This document shows, one piece after another, positions 37,122 through 46,709 of a stretch of 64,000 nt of DNA. Made by a program: the position numbers and the translations under genes. The DNA is from Gammaproteobacteria bacterium (GTDB lineage: Bacteria > Pseudomonadota > Gammaproteobacteria > DSM-16500). The stretch lies in contig JAHCAO010000001.1 in assembly GCA_019634835.1 (NCBI GenBank), positions 186,001 to 250,000 on the forward strand. Direction: 5' to 3'. Under the pieces are notes generated by a model. It saw only the letters and a list, made by a program, of their open reading frames with translations, searched no databases and was not told the DNA's origin. The first letter of the stretch is position 1; every line of letters begins with the position of its first letter.

Positions 37122-39035
37122 TCAAAAAGAATAATTCATGATAAGGGTGAAATTTCTTTCTGGAGCAGGATAAAAAAATTCGCTCTGTACGCCAGGTTGA
37201 TAAATTGTATAAAAATAAAATTTCTTATTAAAAATATTATTAAGATGCAACGCAGCAGAAAAATGTAAGTATTCATAGCGTAAATTCATATTAAAAATAG
37301 TATAACCCCCTGTTTTTCCATGCAAGTTGGCATCATCGTTTGCAGCAAATTGATTCCCTGTAAAAATAGATTCGGAATATAAATTCCAATGCTGAGCAAA
37401 TCGATAGCTCACACCAAAATGCAAAATACTCTCGGAAACTAAAGGTATGCGATTACCGCTATTGATCCCACTACTAAAGCGCGCATTAACATAATTGTAT
37501 TGTGCATCTAACATAAAAACAGGATTGATCGTATAACTCCCAGATAAAATCACCCCCTTACGTACCGTAGGAGGAAGATTCTTGTTAGTACCAAAAGGAA
37601 ATTCCGGCGTTTGAAGCGGATCAAAGGTTATCTCATCTTTTAAATTCAATTGATAGATTCCAGCTTTGCCTACGTATTTTTCATGATTAACTTCAATGCC
37701 AGTCTCATAAGATATACCACGTTGTGTTAACAATCCATGTGTATCGGATGAAGCTGCTGCATTTTCGTCTGCTTTTGGGAACCTAAAATTTCCTGCTCGT
37801 CTTAGATATAATTTAGCATTGGGCGCAAGTTGATAAGTTGCTCCAAGCGTGGTTGCGATTGCTCGATTAATATTTACATTTCTTGACAATATAGTAAGAA
37901 CACTTTTCTGACCTGCGCCACGTGACCCGAATGAAAATGATAATTTTGAATTGTAAGGAACGTTAACAAGAAAAAAGCCGCCATATTTTTGTAAGCTATC
38001 CGTGGTTGTGCTAAATGAGCTGGAGAGTTCATATTGATCTGCTTGTACGTCCACCCCCGTCAAAATTGTGACGACATTAACTTTTCCGTTAAGCTGCGGT
38101 TTAACAAGATAAGAAGTCCTGCTCTGCGTGAAGGGTGACGATAACACGCCGTCGCCATGCATTTCTCTACGTGCTAAATCCACATGCAAGCCCCAATTAG
38201 CATTCAAGTCTTGTTGTAATTGGAGATGATAAAATCCACTCCAATCTTTAAAAAAATCTGTATCGTTTGATGCTTGTCTACGATTCTGTGCAACCTGTAT
38301 GGCTGTTAATGCTCCTGGATATTGCATATTTTCATTTGCTATATCAAATTCAAAGTTGACATTACCAGTCTGATAAAAATAATTTATTTTGCCTATTATA
38401 ATATCTTGGTCATACTGATTGTGTTCACGATAATTGTCCGTCTGTTTTTTTCCAACAGTGACCCCAACATCTACTTGATTATAATGACGTTGGAATGCAG
38501 CATAACAAACACGCTGATGATAGCTGCCTCCATTGCAAGATAATTCATTATTATTCCTCAGTTGATTGTTGGTAATAATATTAATAGTGCCACCCACTGC
38601 TTGATCCCCATAAAGCACACTTTCACTACCAGAGATCACTTCGATAGACTCAATTTCTGACATTGGTATAGCATTCAAATCAGGAGCAGCCGTGTCAGGA
38701 TTTGTGATCGGTATACCATTAATCAACAACAAGGTATTGCTGCTTGCATTATCACCAAATCCACGCAAGCTTAAAAATACTTGGCTTCCATTGCCCATAG
38801 TATCCCGAATCTGTACACCCCCAAGGTTTTGCAATGCTTCTGAAAGAGTTGAAATACCTGCTGTCAAAATTTGCTGTTTACCGATAATTGTTTTGGGCCC
38901 GGAGGTAATGGAGCTAGTTTTTTTCTTTGCTTTAATCGTCACAGTTGGTATGACATGGCTTTGTTTCTCCGCCATGCTTACGCTTGTATAGATAAAGATA
39001 ACGATGATGAACAATAAAAATATGCGCTGTCTCAT
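37122..39035 (-). CDS. TonB-dependent outer membrane receptor
   Basis: 637 aa with signal peptide, a plug domain (about residues 45-155; LSLRGFGDNASSNTLLLING and GSESVLYGDQAVGGTINIIT) and a 22-strand-type barrel ending in the outer membrane signal aromatic NYSF. BtuB-like in plug sequence. Substrate unknown (vitamin, siderophore or metal complex). No tonB-exbBD genes in the window. Confidence 0.92.
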   Translation of the reverse strand: MRQRIFLLFIIVIFIYTSVSMAEKQSHVIPTVTIKAKKKTSSITSGPKTIIGKQQILTAGISTLSEALQNLGGVQIRDTMGNGSQVFLSLRGFGDNASSNTLLLINGIPITNPDTAAPDLNAIPMSEIESIEVISGSESVLYGDQAVGGTINIITNNQLRNNNELSCNGGSYHQRVCYAAFQRHYNQVDVGVTVGKKQTDNYREHNQYDQDIIIGKINYFYQTGNVNFEFDIANENMQYPGALTAIQVAQNRRQASNDTDFFKDWSGFYHLQLQQDLNANWGLHVDLARREMHGDGVLSSPFTQSRTSYLVKPQLNGKVNVVTILTGVDVQADQYELSSSFSTTTDSLQKYGGFFLVNVPYNSKLSFSFGSRGAGQKSVLTILSRNVNINRAIATTLGATYQLAPNAKLYLRRAGNFRFPKADENAAASSDTHGLLTQRGISYETGIEVNHEKYVGKAGIYQLNLKDEITFDPLQTPEFPFGTNKNLPPTVRKGVILSGSYTINPVFMLDAQYNYVNARFSSGINSGNRIPLVSESILHFGVSYRFAQHWNLYSESIFTGNQFAANDDANLHGKTGGYTIFNMNLRYEYLHFSAALHLNNIFNKKFYFYTIYQPGVQSEFFYPAPERNFTLIMNYSF

Positions 39036-39139
39036 GTGCCCTTCGTTTTCCCGACACCTGGCACATAGCGAAAAGGATATACCAAAGGGTGCGTTACGAG
39101 TTCTTACCAGGAATTCTCATTGATTTTTTATAAGAATAG

Positions 39140-39305
39140 TAGAACCTATTTACCATTGCTCTTCTTGCTACAAAATGCGTGCCATCGGCCCAAATTTGCG
39201 AAAATTCTCGTTAAATGGCCGCTGCTATTCACCTCAAATTTTCGCAAACTTTGACTCGATGACCCCATTTTTCGCTTAAGTAAAGTAATGGTAAACAGAC
39301 TCTAC
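39140..39305. repeat. Family F palindromic element
   Basis: Left end TAGAACCTATTTACCATT and inverted right end TAGAGTCTGTTTACCATT. The core has GCGAAAATTCTCGTTAAAT and CACCTCAAATTTTCGC, shared with the copy at 62810. Its final bases are the TAG stop of the next gene. A damaged family E arm (GGGTGCGTTACGAGTT) lies just upstream at 39088. Confidence 0.65.
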
Positions 39306-39724
39306 CGTCTTGCCAATTGTTGTTTTCCTAATGTGTGCTTCTCAAATTCGCACTTGTCCTTGCCAGCGGCACAATGCATAAAACCACTGACTTGATACCA
39401 GAAACTATTAGGTTTGTTTTTAGGAGACAAATCCTCTTTGGCAAAATAAGCTTCTAAACTAGAACCGGTGTTATCTATGTAATAGCAATGAATAGAATCA
39501 TGCTTACTTTTTGGATTTGACCATTCTGCCAATGCAAATCGTTCTATCATTTTTTTAAACTGCGCTTCTCTGGTCTGTGATAAAGGCATTCCGTCATCGC
39601 TATCGTATGCTTTCCATCCATTAAGAGCACTCTTTTTGATATCAGCGACGCTAGGACAAGTGTCCGCGAAAGAAACTGTGCAGAGTATGACTAAGATAAC
39701 ACTCAAAACATATTGTCTCATCAT
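39302..39724 (-). CDS. Hypothetical periplasmic protein, about 140 aa
   Basis: Signal peptide MMRQYVLSVILVILCTVSFA, then a mature domain starting DTCPSVADIKKSALNGWKAY with four Cys that could form two disulfides. Resembles small DUF3757-type exported proteins of Legionellales, but the family is not certain. ATG 39724 follows GGAGA at good spacing. The stop TAG is the first three bases of a family F repeat. Confidence 0.7.
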   Translation of the reverse strand: MMRQYVLSVILVILCTVSFADTCPSVADIKKSALNGWKAYDSDDGMPLSQTREAQFKKMIERFALAEWSNPKSKHDSIHCYYIDNTGSSLEAYFAKEDLSPKNKPNSFWYQVSGFMHCAAGKDKCEFEKHTLGKQQLARR

Positions 39725-39763
39725 CTTGCTTCTCCATGATGGTTTCATGAATAAAAAAGCTCA

Positions 39764-40360
39764 CTAGACAAGTAAGAACGATAAACCCAACGTAAATAAA
39801 TCTTCTGTGCCAGTACTACTGTTACCTTGAGCACGCTGCCACTGTACTACCACTGCAAGCTCTGGTGTAAAATACATTTGACCGCCAAGGCCCACATAAA
39901 TCCCTGTAGAACTATGCGAACTACTACCTATGCCAAGCTGATTTGCCGCGGCATCATTTTTAATACTGACACTAGAAACAATACGCTGCGCCCCAATTTT
40001 AGCAAACCCTTCCGCTCCAGAATCAGAGATAGGCAAAATCCCGCGCGCGGCAATATCATAAGAATAATGCTCAACGCTTGCTGCTTTAGTACTATTAAAA
40101 CTAATATCTGAATTTGGATATCGGCTATAACCCATTTCAACGGCAAAATAAGGCATAAACTTATACCCTAAATTCGCATTGCCGCCAATGCCTGATGAAC
40201 TAGAAGAACCAGGATAATTTGTATTTGATAAATGTGCGGAACCGACATTACCCTCAAGAAACCAGCCATTTGGCGCTGACATTTCAGCTGATACTGGTGT
40301 TGCGATCAAAATTGCTGCTAACCCACTGCTTGCTGCTAGTAATGACCTTTTACTCAGCAT
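39764..40360 (-). CDS. Outer membrane beta-barrel protein (OmpA/Opa-like)
   Basis: 198 aa; signal peptide to VSAEM, then alternating beta-strand pattern: GWFLEGNVGSAHLS, GIGGNANLGYKF, YFAVEMGYSRY, EGFAKIGAQRI, GIYVGLGGQMYF, ELAVVVQWQR, and a C-terminal LFTLGLSFLLV. An eight-stranded barrel without a peptidoglycan-binding domain. Probably with the preceding small periplasmic protein gene on one transcript (15 bp gap). Confidence 0.85.
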   Translation of the reverse strand: MLSKRSLLAASSGLAAILIATPVSAEMSAPNGWFLEGNVGSAHLSNTNYPGSSSSSGIGGNANLGYKFMPYFAVEMGYSRYPNSDISFNSTKAASVEHYSYDIAARGILPISDSGAEGFAKIGAQRIVSSVSIKNDAAANQLGIGSSSHSSTGIYVGLGGQMYFTPELAVVVQWQRAQGNSSTGTEDLFTLGLSFLLV

Positions 40361-40410
40361 GAATATGCTCCCTTATCTATTTTTATATAGCTTAAGTATA
40401 TCCACTCATC

Positions 40411-40507
40411 AGATGCATTACGAGTTTTTTGCAATGAACAAAGCAGGGTATTTTCCTTCACTATTAACTGCAAGGTATGTTCATTGCAAAAAACTCGTCA
40501 CACACCT
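40411..40507. repeat. Short family E element
   Basis: ACGAGTTTTTTGCAATGAAC and its exact complement TGTTCATTGCAAAAAACTCG frame a short core with TATTTTCCTTCACTATTAAC, like the start of the family E core at 63018. Internally deleted copy between glyS and the porin gene. Confidence 0.8.
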
Positions 40508-40534
40508 CAGCCCCTCTTAATTCAAGGAAACAAT

Positions 40535-42622
40535 TTATTGCAAAAGAGCAATATCAGCCACCTGTAAAAATAATGCACGTAATTTTTTCAACAGCAAAAT
40601 ACGGTTTTCACGTTTCGGCTTGTCTTCGGTCATCACCATCACTTGATCAAAAAAATTATCCACCGGTTTGCGTAATTCTACTAACGTCAATAATACTTCA
40701 TCGTATTTACCCGACTCAGATAGACTCGCAATCACTTTACTCTTTGTCTCTAATTGTTGAGCTAATTCTTGTTCTGCTGCATTTTCAAAAAATTGCTGAT
40801 CAATGGATTGTGCATCAATGACATCAACATATTTTGCCAGAATGTTACTGACACGTTTATTGGCAATACTAAGTGTTTCTGCCTCACTCATTTTTTTAAA
40901 TGCTTGCACCGCCTTAATACGCTCATGAACATCCAAGGGATCTGTTACACCAAGCGCTGCAACAGAAGCAAATACATCGGTCGTCACACCTTGCTCTTGA
41001 TACCAAGACCGCATACGGTCTTGGACAAAATTCAAGATTTGTGAAATAACGTCATGATTGTCTAATTTAACGCTATAAGTTGACACAGCAAACTCTAGCG
41101 CTTGTTTCAAATCAAGACTAATATTTTTCTCCACCAGGATACGGATCACCCCTATTGCAGCTCGACGTAACCCATATGGATCCTTATCGCCGGTAGGAAT
41201 TTGATGAATACCAAACGCGCCCACTAACGTGTCAATACGATCTGCCAGCGCAAGTACTTGCCCAATCGGGTTTTGCGGTAACTCATCTCCTGCAAAACGC
41301 GGCATGTACTGCTCTTTTATGGCAATAGCAATATCATCAGACAAACCATCGTTTCGCGCATAATAATATCCCATCACACCTTGCAGCTCTGGAAATTCAC
41401 TCACCATGTTCGTAGTCAAATCTGTTTTTGCCAACAATCCGGCGTGCGCCGCACTCACCGCATTCACTTGGATTTTTTCAGCGATGAAAGCCGCTAATTG
41501 ACTAATACGCTCGGCTTTATCATGCAACGTACCCAGCTTAGCTTGAAAAACTATTCCTTTTAATCGTCCAATACGCTGCTCCAAGCTTTCTTTTTTGTCT
41601 ATCGCAAAAAAGAAAGCCGCATCAGACAAACGTGCGCGCAATACGCGTTCATTGCCATGGATCACTCGCTTGGGATCATGGCTTTTAATATTGCTGATCA
41701 TCACAAAATGTGGAAGCAACTGCCGGTGCTTATCCATGATGGGAAAATATCGCTGATGGTCTTGCATGGAAGAAATGAGTACTTCTGGTGGTAGTACTAA
41801 AAATTCTTTATCAAAATTACCTATCAGTGCGTTGGGCCACTCAACCAATCCTGTGACCTCATCTAATAATTCATTATCAACCAGTGCTAATGCATTAAAT
41901 CTAAACTCCAACTCTACACTCGCTCTCGTTGCATTCAAAATATCACTGCGACGAGATTCAAAATCCGCAACAATGTAAGCTTCTTCTCGCAATAAAGATT
42001 CATACTCTGCAGCATGCATCAGCGTAAACCAATCCGGCGCATGGAAACGATGACCCCGCGTCACACGCCCAGCCGAATAACCTAGTATTTTTCCCTCTAC
42101 GACGTTATCACCATACAACATAATCACTGAATGAATAGGACGGGTAAATTGCGCATCATTATCACCCCAACGCATGCGTTTTGGGATGGGCAATGCTCTT
42201 GCTGTTCGCTCCATGATTTCAGGTAAAAGTTCCACTACTGATTTACCAACTACTTGTTGACGATAACCGACCCATTCACCTTGATGATTTTTAATTTTAA
42301 TTAATGCTGCTGGCGACACACCACAAGAGCGCGCAAATCCTATGCAGGCTTGAGTAGGATTATCTTGCGCATCAAAGGCAGCACTTAACGCTGGGCCTCT
42401 GCGCTCAATTACCTGATCTGGTTGCGACGCTGCAAGGCTTTTTACTAATACGGCCAAACGACGCGGTGTCGCGAAAAATTTCACATCATCAAACAAGAAA
42501 CCTGCTTTTTGTAACTCTTCTTTAATTTGTTCACAAAATGCTTCTGCTAATTTCAATATCGCCTTAGGCGGCAATTCTTCGGTATGGATTTCAACCAAAA
42601 AATCGTTACTCTTTTTTTTCAT
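40535..42622 (-). CDS. glyS: GlyS, glycyl-tRNA synthetase beta subunit
   Basis: 695 aa, the size of the bacterial beta subunit. N-terminus [15 protein letters not shown] and internal [29 protein letters not shown] and the HD-like and anticodon-binding C-terminal part fit the family. Overlaps glyQ by 4 bp. Confidence 0.97.
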   Translation of the reverse strand: MKKKSNDFLVEIHTEELPPKAILKLAEAFCEQIKEELQKAGFLFDDVKFFATPRRLAVLVKSLAASQPDQVIERRGPALSAAFDAQDNPTQACIGFARSCGVSPAALIKIKNHQGEWVGYRQQVVGKSVVELLPEIMERTARALPIPKRMRWGDNDAQFTRPIHSVIMLYGDNVVEGKILGYSAGRVTRGHRFHAPDWFTLMHAAEYESLLREEAYIVADFESRRSDILNATRASVELEFRFNALALVDNELLDEVTGLVEWPNALIGNFDKEFLVLPPEVLISSMQDHQRYFPIMDKHRQLLPHFVMISNIKSHDPKRVIHGNERVLRARLSDAAFFFAIDKKESLEQRIGRLKGIVFQAKLGTLHDKAERISQLAAFIAEKIQVNAVSAAHAGLLAKTDLTTNMVSEFPELQGVMGYYYARNDGLSDDIAIAIKEQYMPRFAGDELPQNPIGQVLALADRIDTLVGAFGIHQIPTGDKDPYGLRRAAIGVIRILVEKNISLDLKQALEFAVSTYSVKLDNHDVISQILNFVQDRMRSWYQEQGVTTDVFASVAALGVTDPLDVHERIKAVQAFKKMSEAETLSIANKRVSNILAKYVDVIDAQSIDQQFFENAAEQELAQQLETKSKVIASLSESGKYDEVLLTLVELRKPVDNFFDQVMVMTEDKPKRENRILLLKKLRALFLQVADIALLQ

Positions 42623-43590
42623 GTTTTTTTCTCTTGCATACCAAGATTGATGATGTTGACTTGCGGCAAATTTTTCTCTTTTAACAAAGGAAATCCCAGT
42701 GATTCGCGCACTTGATAATAACTTTCTGCCACCGCTTTTGATAAACGCCGGATTTTTAAAATGTGGTGCTGGCGCTCAGTCACTGAAATCGCCCGCCTAG
42801 CATCTAATAAATTAAACGTATGAGAGGCTTTTAACACCATTTCATACGCTGGCAATGGCAGTCCAGCTTCAATTAAACGTAAACTTTCTTTCTCATAGAA
42901 ATGAAAATGTTCGAAAAGAGTATCAATATCTGCTACTTCAAAATTATATTTAGATAGTTCCACTTCTGCTTGATGACACACATCACCATAAGTCACCGTA
43001 CCTTGTGGCCCCACGCTCCAAACCAGATCATAAATATTATCGACACTCTGCAAAGCCATTGCTAATCGTTCAAGGCCATAGGTAATTTCACCTGTCACCG
43101 GCTTACATTCCAGTCCACCCATTTGCTGAAAATAAGTGAATTGAGTCACTTCCATTCCATTCAGCCACACTTCCCAACCCAACCCCCATGCTCCTAATGT
43201 CGGCGATTCCCAATTGTCCTCAACAAATCTAATATCATCTATTAAAGGATCGACACCTAACACATGCAGTGATGCCAAATACAACTCCTGGATATCAACA
43301 GGAGACGGCTTCAAAATAACTTGAAATTGATGGTGGCGTTGGACACGATTGGGGTTTTCTCCATAACGTCCGTCTGTAGGGCGCCGGCTAGGCTGCACAT
43401 ACGCCGCCCGCCAAGGCTCAGGGCCTATGGCTCCTAAGAAACTGGCTGTGTGGAAGGTACCCGCCCCCACTTCCATATCCACTGGCTGCATCACCACACA
43501 GCCTTGTTCACTCCAATATGCTTGCAGGGTAGCAATTAACCCTTGGAAAGTTTTAAGATTGAAAGTATGGTTATTCAGAGATTGGTCCAT
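42619..43590 (-). CDS. glyQ: GlyQ, glycyl-tRNA synthetase alpha subunit
   Basis: 323 aa catalytic subunit of the alpha2beta2 enzyme. Class II signatures include [34 protein letters not shown] and [14 protein letters not shown]. First gene of glyQS. Confidence 0.97.
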   Translation of the reverse strand: MDQSLNNHTFNLKTFQGLIATLQAYWSEQGCVVMQPVDMEVGAGTFHTASFLGAIGPEPWRAAYVQPSRRPTDGRYGENPNRVQRHHQFQVILKPSPVDIQELYLASLHVLGVDPLIDDIRFVEDNWESPTLGAWGLGWEVWLNGMEVTQFTYFQQMGGLECKPVTGEITYGLERLAMALQSVDNIYDLVWSVGPQGTVTYGDVCHQAEVELSKYNFEVADIDTLFEHFHFYEKESLRLIEAGLPLPAYEMVLKASHTFNLLDARRAISVTERQHHILKIRRLSKAVAESYYQVRESLGFPLLKEKNLPQVNIINLGMQEKKT

Positions 43591-43670
43591 ATCAGTATCG
43601 CCGCTATCTATTTAACATTATGATAAACAGGTGATTATAGCATTCTTGCACACAAAAAGAGATAAACATT

Positions 43671-45728
43671 ATGACTCACCCATCATTTGATTCAACCCTG
43701 CTGCCTCAGTTCAGCAACATCAAACCTTCCAACATAGCACCTACATTTCAAGGATTATTGAATGCCAATCGACAAAAAATAAAAGACCTTTTGTCTCAAC
43801 CCGAACCTTATACTTGGAACAATATTGTGCAGCCCTTGGAAGAAATGAGTGACGAATTAAACAAAATTTGGTCGCCTATCACACATCTTCATGCCGTTAT
43901 GGAATCCGATGATTTGCGCAAAGCATACAATGCCACACTACCATTGATGACTGCTTACCATACTGAATTATCTCAGAGTGAAAAATTATTTCATGCCATT
44001 TCATCGATTGCTAATCACACTGAGTTCGCCACGCTCAACCCTGCTCAACGCAAGATTATTGAGAATGACATTCGTGATTTTAAATTAGCTGGAGCTAGCT
44101 TATCTGCTGACAAAAAAACTCGTCTTGCTGAATTACAACAAAAACTCAGCCAATTGACGACTTTGTTCTCTGAAAATTTAATGGATGCTACTCATGCTTG
44201 GACACTCCATCTTACTGACAGCAATATGTTAGAGGGATTACCTGCACAAGCCATTCAACTGGCTGTGAGTAATGCGAAACAACGTAATCTCGAGGGTTAT
44301 ATCTTAACTTTAGATTTTCCTTCTTACTCAACTGCGCTTAAATTCCTACGAAACCGTGACTTACGTAAGACCCTTTATGAAGCTTATTCAACACGTGCAT
44401 CGGATCAAGGCCCCAATGCAGGTAAATGGGACAACACCACTGTGATGAACGACATTTTAAATGTGCGCCATGAAATAGCCCATCTCACGGGGTATCCTAA
44501 TTTTGCTGAATATTCTCTTGCCACCAAGATGGCAAAAACACCTGATGAAGTCCTGCAATTTCTTCAAGATTTATTAATACGAAGTAAACCTATCGCGGAA
44601 AAAGAATATAAAGAAGTAGCTACGTTGGCCGAAACATTAGATGGCATCACCACACTTGAAGCATGGGACATGGCTTATTATTCAGAAAAATTACGTGAAT
44701 CTACCTTTAATTTTTCACAGGAAGATTTACGTATTTACTTTCCTATCGATCACGTGATGCAAGGTATGTTCACGTTAGTCAATAAACTTTACGGTATTAC
44801 TATTAAAAAAGAAGAAGGCATTGATGTGTGGCACCCCAGCGTGCAGTTTTATTCTATTTATGACGATCAAAACGAGTTGCGCGGCGGTTTTTATACAGAT
44901 CTTTACGCGCGCCCACGTAAGCGTGATGGCGCGTGGATGGATGAGTGCCGCGTGCGACGCAAGATAAATGGAAATAAGATTCAATATCCCGTGGCTTATC
45001 TTACCTGCAATTTTATGCCTCCCGTGAATGATAATCCCGCCTTACTCACACATGATGATGTCCTCACGTTATTTCACGAGTTTGGTCATTGCCTCCATCA
45101 TTTACTAACCAAAGTTGACTATCCCTCTGTCGCTGGCATTAATGGTATACCCTGGGATGCTGTCGAATTTCCTAGTCAATTCATGGAAAACTATTGTTGG
45201 GAAAAAGAACCACTTTCTATCATTGCAGCACATTATCAAACTGGTGCACCGCTGCCTGATGATCTTTATCAAAAAATGATGCAGTCAAAATATTTTCAGG
45301 CAGGACTACAAATGGTGAGGCAAATTGAATTTTCTTTATTTGATTTTCGTCTTCATCTTGAATATGACGCAAAAAAGCCTCACTTCATCCAGACAGTGCT
45401 AAATCAAGCACGCCATGAAACTTCTGTAGTTCCTATACCAGCATTCAACCGGTTTCAGCATAGTTTTTCACACATATTTGCTGGTGGTTATGCAGCAGGA
45501 TACTACAGTTATAAATGGGCAGAAGTCTTATCATCAGATGCTTATGCGAAATTCGAAGAAAATGGTATTTTTGATCACAATACCGGCCGCTCTTTTCTAA
45601 AAAACATTTTAGAAACAGGCGGCGTACGTGATCCTATGACTGCATTTATTGCCTTTCGCGGCCGCGAACCTACCATCGACGCCTTGCTGCAACAAAGTGG
45701 GATTGTTTCTGACGAGAATCTTTATTAG
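43671..45728 (+). CDS. prlC: PrlC, oligopeptidase A (M3 metallopeptidase)
   Basis: 685 aa cytoplasmic zinc peptidase that degrades peptides and cleaved signal peptides. Zinc motif LFHEFGHCLHH with the downstream ENYCWEKE ligand region. The last 59 bp overlap the convergent bZIP-like gene. Confidence 0.96.
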   Translation: MTHPSFDSTLLPQFSNIKPSNIAPTFQGLLNANRQKIKDLLSQPEPYTWNNIVQPLEEMSDELNKIWSPITHLHAVMESDDLRKAYNATLPLMTAYHTELSQSEKLFHAISSIANHTEFATLNPAQRKIIENDIRDFKLAGASLSADKKTRLAELQQKLSQLTTLFSENLMDATHAWTLHLTDSNMLEGLPAQAIQLAVSNAKQRNLEGYILTLDFPSYSTALKFLRNRDLRKTLYEAYSTRASDQGPNAGKWDNTTVMNDILNVRHEIAHLTGYPNFAEYSLATKMAKTPDEVLQFLQDLLIRSKPIAEKEYKEVATLAETLDGITTLEAWDMAYYSEKLRESTFNFSQEDLRIYFPIDHVMQGMFTLVNKLYGITIKKEEGIDVWHPSVQFYSIYDDQNELRGGFYTDLYARPRKRDGAWMDECRVRRKINGNKIQYPVAYLTCNFMPPVNDNPALLTHDDVLTLFHEFGHCLHHLLTKVDYPSVAGINGIPWDAVEFPSQFMENYCWEKEPLSIIAAHYQTGAPLPDDLYQKMMQSKYFQAGLQMVRQIEFSLFDFRLHLEYDAKKPHFIQTVLNQARHETSVVPIPAFNRFQHSFSHIFAGGYAAGYYSYKWAEVLSSDAYAKFEENGIFDHNTGRSFLKNILETGGVRDPMTAFIAFRGREPTIDALLQQSGIVSDENLY

Positions 45729-46503
45729 AACGCGAACCCGACGATTGGCTAAAAAGTGTAGATTGTACTGACGTAACCGACACAAGAGGAACGATTTTCG
45801 TGCTGGAATTATTTCCTGTAAAGTCTTGACGGCGTTTTTTTGCCGGGCGCTCTTCTAATAGATCTTTTTCGCATCTATCTGACTGGGAAAGCTTAAGAGC
45901 CTCCTTCAGGAGAGAGTTTTCTTCTTTCAACCTTTCGGCCTTTTCTTTAAGCTTTTTAACTTCTTCTTCTAAGCTTCTGACTTTAAGTTTTTCAGTTTTT
46001 TTTTCTAAGATTCTCACTTTATTTTTTAACTTTTTTACTGTTGCTAGTGACTCTCGAAGCTGATCCGTGAGAGTCTCAAATTCTTGTTTTTTGCGCTCCC
46101 TAGTCCGTTTTGAATATTCCTTGTTAGCAATACGACGCTTTTCTTGTCTTTCTTTTGCACTCGCCTCGTCTGCACCCGTCTCGCAAGCATGCTTTTTTAT
46201 CTGACATTGCTCCAGAGGTTCTTTTTGCTCTCCCGCCAAGGGTACTGGAGGCTGAAACGACATGAGCGGCTTTGAATGATAGTCACTTGCTTCAGACGCA
46301 ACAGAACCTTCTATTGTTAGTGACCGCTGCTGCAATACATCTCCGCCAGCAAGTGGAACAATATCGCTTGTCAAATCTGGTAAGTTCTCTAATTTTTCCG
46401 GAGAATCCAACCAACTGCTATCCCATTCCACAAGACTCGCGTATGTACTCCCATCAAAGAATAAGCCAATATCATTAGGGTCATACAGATCATTACGTTG
46501 CAT
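45670..46503 (-). CDS. Eukaryotic-type bZIP domain protein, candidate nucleomodulin
   Basis: 277 aa. Residues 7-50 are acidic with aromatic/leucine residues (DIGLFFDG, WDSSWLDSPEKLENL), like a transactivation region. Residues 117-139 form a basic region (KRRIANKEYSKRTRERKK) with the bZIP invariants N127 and R135 (N-x7-R); L145 falls exactly 10 residues after R135, and leucines or matching hydrophobics continue at 159, 166, 173 (d positions) and 149, 156, 163 (a positions), then 178, 185, 192, 199 after a stutter. PAKKRRQDF (220-228) resembles a nuclear localisation signal. No bacterial function suggests itself. Alternative: a generic coiled coil with a lysine-rich start, but the N-x7-R to leucine spacing argues against chance. 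Confidence 0.78.
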   Translation of the reverse strand: MQRNDLYDPNDIGLFFDGSTYASLVEWDSSWLDSPEKLENLPDLTSDIVPLAGGDVLQQRSLTIEGSVASEASDYHSKPLMSFQPPVPLAGEQKEPLEQCQIKKHACETGADEASAKERQEKRRIANKEYSKRTRERKKQEFETLTDQLRESLATVKKLKNKVRILEKKTEKLKVRSLEEEVKKLKEKAERLKEENSLLKEALKLSQSDRCEKDLLEERPAKKRRQDFTGNNSSTKIVPLVSVTSVQSTLFSQSSGSRSNKDSRQKQSHFVAARRRW

Positions 46504-46709
46504 ATAATAAACTAACCTCCTCGGTTTTTAATTTAACCAACTCCGCTCATCACGCTTACTACCACCAAACGGTGAACCGAGTTTCATGGTAATTCAATCC
46601 TGTTATACAAACAATATCAAGCGTTTCGCTGAAACAATATCCTCTTGCTTCACTTTCCATCGAAAGCCATAATACGTTCCCCTTACCATTCTTAAAACAA
46701 GGAAAGACC

